Assembly: GCF_009905375.1 (NCBI RefSeq)
Contig: NC_133650.1
Coordinates: 289,900,423 to 289,964,422, forward strand
DNA length: 64,000 bases
Source: Apium graveolens
Lineage: Eukaryota; Streptophyta; Magnoliopsida; Apiales; Apiaceae
Direction of reading: 5' to 3'
Shown piece after piece: positions 31,866-41,451 of this stretch; positions within the stretch are counted from its first letter, which is position 1, and every line of letters begins with the position of its first letter. A program made the position numbers and the translations under genes. The notes under the pieces are model-generated. The model was not told the DNA's origin and searched no databases. It saw only the letters and a program-made list of their open reading frames with translations.

Positions 31866-33981
31866 CCATATCCATATATACAAAAATCTACTCGGGATCC
31901 TCGACTCCCGGTTTTAGAAAATATTTTCACCTTTGGGTCCCTATACTAAGGGTATATGCAAGATACCGCTATCCTCTAGCATAGGTATTATCAACTGAAC
32001 CAACAGATATATATTTCAAGAATATGAAACAGGCATGCATATATACCATATCACATGCTACAATATATCGCAAGAATTTGCTAAATAACCAACATGCATC
32101 TATCGCAAGATAATGCATATACAAGTGTATACATCACAACAACAGTATAACGGATAGAATACTTGCCTGAGCGACTGGGGGTTACGAATGGCTCGGGACG
32201 AGTCTGGTAACCTATAAACAACAAGTAAGTTGGAATTAAACCAAAATCACTTGTAAATCTATACTTTAACTAACTTAGACTCTAACGCTTGTTTTGCGCT
32301 CACTGATTTGCTTAAGTCACTCGGGTACCCTCAGCTCCACCATTTTTAATAATTTACCCATTACGAGTTTTAAGGCGATTCTTTCACGAGTGTCTTATCA
32401 ACTGCCTAACACACTCTACATAAATGTTTCATGCTCCAATTAGTCATTTAGGGGCCTTAACCAAGGTTTCAAAGTAAGGCGAGGGGTAAAGGTTCGTTCG
32501 CGAAACGCCGTTACTTGAAACGGTCGTTTCTCCTAAACCGTGCATCGGAATCGAACGAACTACATATCAAAACGAAGCTCGTAACATGAGCTATCTAAAC
32601 ATGGCAGTGGTCATAATCTAGCAGGGGGTTATCGGGTCCTAATGCTATGCACAAAAACAGTCCAAAGAAAATCGGACGTTACGACGGCTATGTTTACGCG
32701 ATTTCCCAATTTTTAACCATTCAAAACCAACCACAAACCAACCTCAAATCAATCATACAACCAATATCCCTCCAAACCACATCATAACAGCCCCAACAAA
32801 TCCACATTAACCATTTATACTTATTCCTCACATGAACTAAAAGCTTTACTTAGGTTCTTTAACTAATTACCAAGATTTACAACTCCAACAATGCAACAAA
32901 ACCAACTAATCTCTACAAACTCATCCAAACTTCAACCAATCAAGTATCATGCTTCACATATGCTATATCAAACACATTCAATCCAAATTACTCAAAACTA
33001 AAGCTAGGGTTTGAAGTTTATACCTTCCTTGGAGAGTGGAGAATCAAGAGAATGGCTTGGAATCACCTTTAAAGCCCTTATCCAAGCTTAATCTAAACAA
33101 AACTTCAAGAACACAAATTTTAGTTCTTGAAAACACTATTCATAGTCTTCTTCTTTGATTAAATGAAGAATATTGAGAAGGAATTGATGGCTTAAACTCA
33201 TGGTATAGCCCTAACTAAGCATGAAGATGATTAGGGAATTTACTCACCAATTTAGGAAGCTTGGATCTTAAATTTTTGAAAATTCTTGCCTAATGAATAG
33301 TAAAAAGCCGAGAGCTTCAAGAAGAAAGCCTTGGTTGCTTTTTGATTTTTGATGAAAATGATTTTTGCTTGGCTTGGTTGCTTGGTTTTTGTGCTTGCTT
33401 TAGTCAATTACCTTCTTGCCCTTGAATTTGTGTGGTTACAAAGCCACCACACCTCCTTCTTTCCCATGTCATGCTTATGTCATCCTCATGATGTCATCCT
33501 CCCTTCTTTGTCCTCTTTCTATTGGTTGGATGACATCATTCCCACTAATCCCTTTGATTAACTTCCTAATCGTTTGCCTAATGACCGCTGATCTGTTATA
33601 CGGTTCGCTTAACTTTCGTTCTCGTTTATCGTTTGAAGGATCATACCCGGGATCTTATTACTTAGGTTCCCTTAACCTTTCTCAATACATTATATTCCTT
33701 TTTATGATCCTCTATTATAATCCTTTAATTTAAATCCTTTTTATCCTGTTACCTTATACTCAATTCTCTCCGTATCTTGTGGATTTCCGGGAAAAACCAA
33801 AGTGTTCGGATTTGGATTCTGACGATCTTTACATACACTTATATCCCATATAAAGTACTAATAAAATCTCAGAATATCCATATCAGAACCCCTACATAGT
33901 GTGGCATGAAAAGTTTTCTCATTCAGCAAAAACACTATTCATAAGGGTTTCAAAAATTTCCCAAAAATTGGGGTTATTACA

Positions 33982-33986
33982 ATCAA
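33982..33986. repeat. Target site duplication ATCAA, right copy (Gypsy-F)
   Basis: ATCAA directly after TTATTACA, matching 20041-20045. Confidence 0.93.
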
Positions 33987-34442
33987 ATTCTGCTACTATC
34001 ACATTTTCTTTAACCTTGGAAGACTGTACCATTCTTTCTGACTGTTGAGATTGTTGTTGATATTGTGGTTGTTGTTGTTGTTCAGCTACTAGAGCAGTAG
34101 ACGTGTTGACCACTCTTCCTTTCCCGTAGACTTCCTTCTGCTGAATCTGCTCCAACTCATATGTTTTTAACACACCATAGAGCCTTTCCAAAGAAATCTC
34201 ACTCAGATCTCTTGCTTCTCTTATGGCAGTGATTCTATGTTCGAGATGAGTTGGCAGTGTTAAAAGGAACTTTTTGTTGACCTCTCTGATTGAATAGTAT
34301 TTACCATTAATGTTCAGGTTGTTGATCAATGCATTGTACCTCTCAAATACTTCAGTGATTCCTTCCCCTTGATTGGATTTAAAGTATTCATACTCAGAGG
34401 TTAGGATTTCTAACTTGTTCTCCCTAACTATGAGATCTGGCA
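33987..34442 (-). pseudogene. Copia-A gag, N-terminal fragment
   Basis: About 150 codons of the copia gag domain: PDLIVRENKLEILTSEYEYFK, FERYNALINNLN and LLTLPTHLEHRITAIREARDL, then a Gln-rich run. It ends in the Gypsy-F insertion and resumes in frame at 20045. The first ~130 residues of gag, the primer site and the 5' LTR are absent. The sequence changes to the oppositely oriented Copia-B at about 34443. Confidence 0.88.
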
Positions 34443-34447
34443 ATTAG

Positions 34448-34768
34448 CCAGATGGTTTTCTTTCCAAGAGAAATGAAAACCTAGTGTGTAAGCTGCTGCG
34501 AACCATATGTGGTTTAAAGCAAGCTTCTCGTAGATGGAACATCCGTTTTGATGAGACAATTAAAGAGTTTGATTTTATGAAAAACGTAGATGAACCATGT
34601 GTCTACAAAAGGGTTAGTGGGAGCGCGATAACATTTCTTGTGTTGTATTGAAATAGAGTTGACACACATAATAACATAGCAGACCCACTCACAAAGCTAC
34701 TTTATGAAAGTCACTTTGATCGTCATAAAGACAAGATGGGTATTAGATACCAGAGTGATTGGCTTTAG
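34448..34768 (+). pseudogene. Copia-B RT and RNase H fragments joined by a deletion
   Basis: Codons from 34448 encode PDGFLSKRNENLVCKLLRT, GLKQASRRWNIRFDE and CVYKRVSGSAITFLVLY, which stops just before the expected YVDD. After a TGA at 34649 the same frame gives the extreme C-terminus of copia RNase H, NNIADPLTKLLYESHFDRH, ending DWL and TAG at 34766. Several hundred codons between are missing, so an internal deletion joined the two. Confidence 0.88.
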
Positions 34769-34771
34769 TAC

Positions 34772-34781
34772 AAGTGGGAGA
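34772..34781 (+). other. Polypurine tract of Copia-B
   Basis: AAGTGGGAGA lies shortly after the pol stop and one base before the LTR start TGAAAGG. Confidence 0.85.
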
Positions 34782-34782
34782 T

Positions 34783-35213
34783 TGAAAGGAATATGTCCTA
34801 AGTCCAATCATGTATTAGGATTTAGCAATAACTTTTATGTAATCTGTTTTGATTTCATTGATATTAATAAAAGACTTGTTTTGTTTTTATTACGGGCTCT
34901 ATCTATTTAAGTGCTTAAATAAGATATTCCATAGTTTAGAGTAAAGCTTTTATGGATTATGATGAGATCATAATAGTGAGACCTAAAAGATGATAACTCT
35001 AAACTTAAATAGTTCCTGGTCATAGGATTACTAACTGGTAATTAATAATCCGCAAAGATCGGTACATACTATGCTTGCTTCATTTTGAAGGATGTCTGTT
35101 CTCATAGATATTTGTGTGGTGACACTATAGCTAGTATGTAGGTGCTTATTATAGAATAAGTTCACTGAACATGACTCGCACAGCTGAACAACTGATGGAG
35201 TTCACTCACGTGT
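34783..35213 (+). repeat. Copia-B 3' LTR, first part
   Basis: The LTR begins TGAAAGGAATATGTCC right after the polypurine tract. An AATAAA lies near 34866. The LTR is cut at 35213 by Gypsy-C and continues at 63685. Confidence 0.8.
35209..35213. repeat. Target site duplication CGTGT, left copy (Gypsy-C)
   Basis: CGTGT precedes TGTAATAACC and recurs at 63680-63684. Confidence 0.93.
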
Positions 35214-37360
35214 TGTAATAACCCCCAAAATTTTGAACTTTTTGTAACCCTTGTGAATAGTGTTTTAGCTGAATGAGAAAACTTTTCATGCCCCACTATG
35301 TAGGGATTCTGTTATGGATATTCTGAGATTTTATTAGTACTCTATATGGTATATAAGTGTATGTAAAGATCGTCAGAATCCAATTCCGAATACTTTGATT
35401 TTTCCCGGAAATCCACTAAATACGGAAAGAATTGAGTATAAGGTAACAGGATAAAAAGGATTTAAATTAAAGGATTATAAGAGAGGATCATAAAAGGAAT
35501 ATAATATATTGAGAAAGGTTAAGGGAACCTAAGTAATAAGATCCCGGGTATGATCCCTCAAACGATAAACGAAAACGAAAGTTAAGCGAACCGTATAACA
35601 GATCAGCGGTCATTAGGCAAACAATTAGGAAGTTAATCAAAGGGATTAGAGAGGATGATGTCACCCAACCAATGAGAAGAGGACAAAGAGGGGAGGATGA
35701 CATCATGAGCATGACATAAGGGAAGGAGATGTGGTTGAATTAAAACCACACAAAGTTCAAGGTTAATAAGGTAATTAACTAAAACAAAAACAAAACTACA
35801 TCCACCAAGCCAAACAAATCATTTCATCAAAACAAAAGAAAATTCTATTTCTCTTCACCAAGGGTTTGCTCTCGGCTTTTCCTAGTTTTCAAAGAGAAGA
35901 ATTTCAAAAATCCAAGATCCAAGCTTCCTAAATTGGTAAGATAATTCTCTAGTATTCCTTATGCATAGTTATGGCTATCTTATGAGTTTAAGCCTCTAAT
36001 TCATTCTCAATCTTCTCCAATAAATTAATGAAGAAGACAATGAATAGTGATTTCAAGGTTTTTAACTTGATTTTTCTTGTTTTTCCTTTAAGATCCGAGC
36101 ATCCCTAAGACTCCTCAAGGCTTCTTAGGGCTTCCTAGCTACTCACACCACTTCAAGGAAGGTATATCATCTCCAAACCCTAGCTTTACTTGGTATATTA
36201 GGATGATTTTGGTTGTTATGGTAATAGAGTAGCTTAATGATGGTTGGTTTAGAGTTGGGTTGGAATGGTGGTGAATGAAATGTTGAAATCTTAAGGTTTG
36301 GTTAAAGGATTTAGTATAGTTTAAATTCAAGTTTTAGGAGCAAGTATAATTGTTAATAATGAGTTGATTGGGGCTGTTTTAATTTGATATGGATGGACTT
36401 TGATTGTATGAATGGATTGGGGTTGTTTGATGATTGAATTGGAATGGTATAAAATTGGGAAATCACGTAAACATAGTCGTCGTAATGTCCGATTTACTTT
36501 AGACTGTTTTTGTACATAACATTAGGACCCGAGAACTCCCTGCTAGGTTTTGACCATTGCCATGTTTAGATAGTTCGTGTTACGAGCTTCGTTTTGATAT
36601 GTGATTCGTTTGATTCCGATGTACGGTTTAGGAGAAACGGCCGTTTTAAGTAACGACGTTTCGCAAAAGAAACATTACCCCTCGCCTTACTTTGAAACAT
36701 AGGTTAAAGACCTTAAAGGGTTAATTAATGTATGAAACAATTATGTTAAGTGTGTTAGGCAGTTGGTAAGACATTCGTGAAGGAATCGCCTTAAAACTCG
36801 TAATGGTTAAATTATTAAAAATGGTGGAGCCGAGGGTACTAGAGTGACTTAAGAGAATCAGTAAGCGCAAAGCGAGCGTTAGAGTCTAAGTTGGTTAGAG
36901 TATAGATTTACAAGTGACTTTGGTTTAATTCCAACTTACTTGTTGTTTATAGGTTACCAGACTCGTCCCGAGCCATTCGTAACCCCCAGTCGCTCAGGCA
37001 AGTTTTCTATCCATTATATTGTTGTTGTGATGTATACACTTGTATATGCATTATCTTGTGATAGATGCATGATGACTAAATTAGCAAATTCTTGCGATAT
37101 ATTGTAGCATGTGATATGGTACATATGCATGCCTGTTTCGTATTCTTGCCATATATATTTGTTGGTTCAGTTGATAATACATATGCTAGAGAATAGCGGT
37201 AATTTGCATATACCCTTAGTATAGGGACCCAAAGGTGAAAACATTTTCTAAAACCGGGAGTCGAGGATCCCGAGTGATTTTATATATATATATATTTATA
37301 TATATATGGTTATAGTTTTCAAAACTATTAATCGAATAGGGTTTATTCGATAACTTTATA

Positions 37361-37580
37361 TTATTTAATGAATATTATTTCGAATATTCATTCGAGGGCT
37401 TATGACTCAGCTTATTTATTTATTGAATATTATTTCGAATATTCATTCGAGGGCTTATGACTCAGCTTATTTATTTATTGAATATTATTTTGAATATTCA
37501 TTCGAGGGCTTATGACTCAGCTTATTTTATTTATTGAATATTATTTGAATATTCATTTGAGGATCTATGACTCCGATTAT
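37361..37580 (+). repeat. Tandem repeat in Gypsy-C 5' LTR
   Basis: Four units of about 55-60 bp with GAATATTCATTCGAGGGCTT and ATGACTCAGCTTATTTA, the last diverged. Confidence 0.85.
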
Positions 37581-38909
37581 TTGCTGAGATATATTCTTTA
37601 TTTTATTAAAGAATAAGGTGTCGATAATCAAACTCACTTTTGATTATTCAAATAAAGATAGTACTTTCGTATAGGTATATCTTTGGTTATTTAATATTTA
37701 TTTCAAGTATAAGTTTTAAAACTTCTACTTCAATTATTTTTATAAATATTATTCTTTATGGGAATATTATTTAAATAATAATATTCAGATATTTTCTAAT
37801 ATATTAGGACTGATTTATTTTATTAAATCAGCATTACTCCAAACACTCTTTAAAATGTTTTCGAGTCTTCAAAATGATTTTTAAAAGTTAGAACGGATCC
37901 CAAAACTCATTTTTATATTTAAGATCCTCCTTTCGAAGGGGATTTAAATACTCGCTCAAAACCCGAGGGATCCGGCTCTATGGTGTGTTTTATATTCGCA
38001 ACAAGGTTGCTGCCTTGATAAAAGAATTTTGATTACTTACCCAACACTCGGGAAGTAAAATTCTTGGAAAAAGTTAATCCATTAACAGGCATCGCCTGGG
38101 AAATATCGGTGAGTTTTCCTTTCCAACTAGATACGACTTCTTGGTAGAGCCGTATCAACAAGTTTCTACTTGGGGAAAGTGGGGACGAGCTTTACGTTTC
38201 AGAGTCATGGATTTCATCTGAACTAGGAGTGGCGTAAGTGATCGAGTAGCGCCAGCCCAGCCTTATTATATTGGCCCAAATGGCCTGGAAGTTCCGCTAA
38301 GGCGGTCCATTCCTTAGGAGTTCAGTGTTCGGTTGACAAGTAAATCCGACAAGTTCTCCTCTACATGTAGAAAATGGTGGGGTTGTACTACTACGACTGA
38401 TCATCGTAAGTGGTCTTCCTGGCGCGGCAAACTCCCGTAATGAGTTCATCATCCAGTTGGATAATTCTGCAACACTACCCGTAGCATTTCGATCGAAAGG
38501 CTACGAATGGGTGGTTGCCGAAGCATTGACAGGGTCAAACAGTTTTATTGGTGTTTCCATTGAATGAAGTATCTCGTAACTTCATTTCTTTTAAAAATAT
38601 TTCAAAGATTGAATATATTCAAGTTTTAATTTATGGTCTCATCTATGGGATGACCTCTTGAATCTTATTATACTTTGAACAGTAGTAGTTCAAGTAGATT
38701 TCTAAAAATGGTATAAGTATAGTGAAGTAATTGGTAACTTCATCTTCTTTTAAACTTATATCCATTAAGTAATTACCTTACACATGATAAAGGATTCTAG
38801 TAAGTATCCATTTAGATACTTGTATTATTGTTATCACTATATATTATCTTGCGAGCTGTAATGCTCACTCTTGCTTCATTTCTTCATCACACAACAACAG
38901 TTAGGAAAG

Positions 38910-39026
38910 ATGGCCAGGCTCCAGCAGACCCAGCGCAAGCACGTGGGAAGCCCCTCGCGCCTTCCCGTTGAGATCGTAGCTGCTATAGCTGCAGAGGTAG
39001 ATCTACCTTTAGATCAGACATTCTAA
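38910..39026 (+). CDS. LTR micro-ORF, 38 aa (Gypsy-C 5' LTR)
   Basis: Frame MARLQQTQRKHVGSPSRLP, then VEIVAAIAAEVDLPLDQTF and TAA. It begins ten bases after ACACAACAACAG, a block shared with the D and F LTRs, and ends 279 bp before the LTR end. Compared with F it differs at several residues but stays open. Confidence 0.42.
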   Translation: MARLQQTQRKHVGSPSRLPVEIVAAIAAEVDLPLDQTF

Positions 39027-39309
39027 TTTTGGGAACCAAATATTGTATAACTATAACTTGTGGCAGATAATGGCAATTAACTGTAAATTTATCAAGTAAT
39101 CATTTTGGGTTGTAATAACTTTTAATTGTGGATTCAAGGACTTGTACTTATTTCAATTTCATCTTTGAGACTATGACGTGTGGTGGTGTGTGTTAGTGTG
39201 GGGTCACAGCTTGAGGTTGTTTATTATTAATTAAGTTAAGTGATAATTGTGGAAAGAAAGACCGTGACGACCCGGATCCTTGACCCCGGATCTGGGGGTG
39301 TTACAGAAA

Positions 39310-39321
39310 TGGTATCAGAGC
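39310..39321 (+). other. Primer binding site, tRNA-iMet type (Gypsy-C)
   Basis: TGGTATCAGAGC, four bases after the 5' LTR end. Confidence 0.93.
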
Positions 39322-39487
39322 TAAGCGTTATAAACCTCAGAGATGATGCGATGAAATAATAACAAACTCACAAAGATAATAAGAACTCTTGCCAAGTTCA
39401 TGGTCGGACTACTTAAAGTAGCGCTGACAGTTAAAACCCTTACGGGAACCCTTATAAGTATCATGATAGTAACTTAGCTCGTTTAAT

Positions 39488-40231
39488 GTGTACGCGCCTA
39501 AGATAGAGGACCCTGAGATGTTCGAGTGTGAGCATGATGAGGCACTGCTAGATGTCGAGGATCAGGAGGAGCCTGAGATGGAGGAGGATGAGGAGGACCC
39601 CTCAGAGGAGTCAGAGACGGAGGTCATTGCTATTTCAGATGAGGAGGACCCCTCAGAGGAGTCAGAGATAGAGGTCATTGCTATTTCAGATGAGGAGGAC
39701 CCGGATGAGGTCCCAGTGGCTGAGGAGCATGTCGGAGCTATGGTAGTGTACACTGGTACCCCTTTACCCACACTTCCGGTGGTCAGAGCTCCTACCCTTC
39801 CACTACCATCCTGGAGCACCTATGATGACAGCTCAGAGACCCATACTCCCGAGCCTAGGCAGACCGAGGAGGCACCCCCAGCGGCTCCAGATTCACCACC
39901 TCTCGACCCTGCCCACAGGCAGTCTTTGTTAGCCCACGGCTATGTTCAGGATGTACTGAGGACCCGAGTGGCTGTTGCTGAGGCCCGGCTGGATGAGGCC
40001 AGGAGGGAGTTGGATGCGGAGAGGGCGGGTAGGCGTACCCGAGCTTATGAGACTAGGGCTGCTATACCCCGATCCTTGAGGAGGGAGCTGACGGGGATAG
40101 AGCTCACGTCCCGAGCGAGACTCGGATCTCTCCAGGGGGACAGGCATGATAGGATCTCCAGGCGGCAGGCCGACTATATCTTCCGTCGTGTGATGGAAAG
40201 GGTATGGGAGCTGACCCGCTCCGGTGTGTGA
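39488..40231 (+). CDS. Gypsy-C pre-gag ORF, acidic protein
   Basis: The open frame lies between primer site and gag. Its first codon here is GTG; the first ATG is codon 11 at 39518. The first ~80 residues are strongly acidic, with a 17-residue unit present twice that contains EVIAISDEEDP (VIAI at codons 46-49 and 63-66). This resembles a SUMO-interacting motif, a short hydrophobic run followed by Ser and acidic residues. Residues ~90-150 are Pro-rich, and ~150-247 are Arg/Glu-rich and probably helical (VAEARLDEARRELDAERAGRR). Gypsy-D has a counterpart at 53169-53942 with the same layout. I know no function. It is not the gag domain, which starts at 40648. Confidence 0.7.
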   Translation: MYAPKIEDPEMFECEHDEALLDVEDQEEPEMEEDEEDPSEESETEVIAISDEEDPSEESEIEVIAISDEEDPDEVPVAEEHVGAMVVYTGTPLPTLPVVRAPTLPLPSWSTYDDSSETHTPEPRQTEEAPPAAPDSPPLDPAHRQSLLAHGYVQDVLRTRVAVAEARLDEARRELDAERAGRRTRAYETRAAIPRSLRRELTGIELTSRARLGSLQGDRHDRISRRQADYIFRRVMERVWELTRSGV

Positions 40232-40647
40232 TTCAGGATTGACGATGGGATAGTCTAGTTGTCTAGTTGTCTAGTTAGTCGAGGCCTTAGTAAGAGCCAA
40301 TTTTCCGGGATAGTTGACTTGTATATAGCATCCCTTTTTCGGACTAGACAGATAGACTCTTGTGTATCACTTTTGGGACAGATGGTTGTAGCACTGTTGT
40401 ACTTTTGACCAGATCAAACTATGTATTTCTCGCATTATGTATATATTTGTTTCCTTTCAGTTCAGTTCCTTAGTGACGAGGTCACTGTTTCTATTATTAT
40501 TAGTACTGCACTTCTTATTAGAACTGTCATAATGTAATAGAATTGCGAGATATGTTCTCCCAATTATAAGAGTTGTGCAAGGCACAATGTTGAGTATGAT
40601 TGTGACCTAACGTTGAGTTTCCTAATATTTTTTTTATTATCAGTATC
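40232..40647. other. Spacer between pre-gag ORF and gag of Gypsy-C
   Basis: 416 bp without a convincing frame. It contains GTCTAGTT repeated three times at 40255-40279 and T-rich sequence before the gag ATG, including TTTTTTTTATTATCAG near 40628, which resembles a splice acceptor. Splicing out the pre-gag ORF to express gag is possible but unproven. Confidence 0.5.
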
Positions 40648-41451
40648 ATGCCGCCAAGAAAGATTGGAACTAGGGCGAACCCTGGAATCGAGGACCAGGG
40701 AAGCCATAACCAGGATGATAGGAACCAGGAACACAGTGAAGAGGAAGACGAGGATTATGTGGAACAGGATGACTCCCTGTATGAAGAGGAAGAGGAAACA
40801 TATGATGTTGAGGGATTTGAGATAGAGGCTGAAGAAGGAGAAACTGAGGTTGAGCAACCAGTACCAAACCCAGGCATGGATCCCATGGGCCAGTTCATGC
40901 AACTACTAAGGCAGAACTTGGAACGCCAACCCAACCCACCCCCTCAAGGAAATAACAATGTTGTGGCAAACTCTTTCAGGGCTTTTAAGTCCCTTAAGCC
41001 CCCTGAGTTCCACGGATCAGCCGACCCGGTTGAGGCAAGGGCATGGTTAAAGGAAATGGAGAAATCCTTTGAGATTTTGAGTACCGATGAGGCACAGAAG
41101 ACTGTATTTGCTACCTACCTTCTGAAAGGAGAGGCTAACTACTGGTGGGAGGCCAAGAAAAACATGGAGACAGATGCTATCATAACCTGGGAGAGGTTCA
41201 GTCAGTTGTTTGTGGGGAAGTATTTCCCGAGGTTTATGGAAAACCAGATGGAGCTCAAGTTCTTGGAGCTAAAGCAGAATAACTTATTTGTAGCAGAGTA
41301 CGAAGCGAAATTTACTGAGTTATCAAGGTTTGTGCCGGAGTTTGTGAGCACCGAGGAAAAGAAAGCTAGGAGGTTTCAGCAGGGACTGAAACCGTGGATT
41401 CAGAATAGGGTGGCAATCTTTAAGCTTACGGATTATGCCACTCTGGTGTAA
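40648..41451 (+). pseudogene. Gypsy-C gag, N-terminal part
   Basis: The frame starts at an ATG in good context and encodes a basic start (PPRKIGTRANP), an acidic stretch and then the Retrotrans_gag domain at residues ~110-265. Typical motifs are PPEFHGSADPVEARAWLKEME, TWERFSQLFVGKYFP and EYEAKFTELSRF. A TAA at 41449 ends it inside gag, before the knuckles, and the same frame continues. A single C-to-T change would account for the stop. It would form the capsid. Confidence 0.92.

Larger units (their letters stand above)
20046..33981 (-). mobile_element. Gypsy-F: chromovirus-type element with decayed, rearranged interior
   Basis: The 13,936-bp minus-strand element has two 4201-bp LTRs running TGTAATAACC to GGTGTTACA in its own orientation. 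The primer site is at 29765-29776 and the polypurine tract at 24248-24259. About 17 substitutions were counted between the LTRs, so insertion is recent. The 5.5-kb interior keeps only decayed gag, RT, integrase and chromodomain homology, with an RNase H-integrase piece standing before gag. It cannot encode its own proteins and must have moved in trans, like other large non-autonomous LTR elements. It is inserted in Copia-A gag. Confidence 0.95.
29781..33981 (-). repeat. Gypsy-F 5' LTR
   Basis: 4201 bp, the same length as the other copy. Differences are scattered single bases and TA-run lengths. Micro-ORF at 30073-30174 and tandem repeat at 31556-31765. Confidence 0.95.
477..34442 (-). mobile_element. 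Copia-A: old SIRE-like Ty1-copia element, interrupted and truncated
   Basis: Three blocks on the minus strand read in order as one copia element. Gag lies at 34442-33987, gag end and protease start at 20045-18402, and integrase, RT, RNase H and a downstream ORF at 5791-477. The gaps are filled exactly by Copia-E (5792-18401) and Gypsy-F (20046-33981), each with matching target duplications. The reading frame resumes across both insertions. Many stops and frameshifts are present. The 5' part (LTR, primer site, gag N-terminus) is lost at the junction near 34442, and no 3' LTR is recognised at the left. The ORF downstream of pol and the WVPK motif near the gag end point to the SIRE/Maximus lineage. 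Confidence 0.88.
35214..39305 (+). repeat. Gypsy-C 5' LTR
   Basis: 4092 bp from TGTAATAACC to GGTGTTACA. A perfect AAACGGCCGTTT palindrome is at 36635-36646. It also holds a tandem repeat at 37361-37580 and a micro-ORF at 38910-39026. In the first ~560 bp about 11 differences from the 3' copy were seen, some 2%, more than for F or D. Confidence 0.95.

Noticed and set aside
33919..34443. One 174-codon minus-strand ORF
   Set aside because: Its last ~20 codons are Gypsy-F LTR sequence; only 33987-34442 belongs to Copia-A gag.
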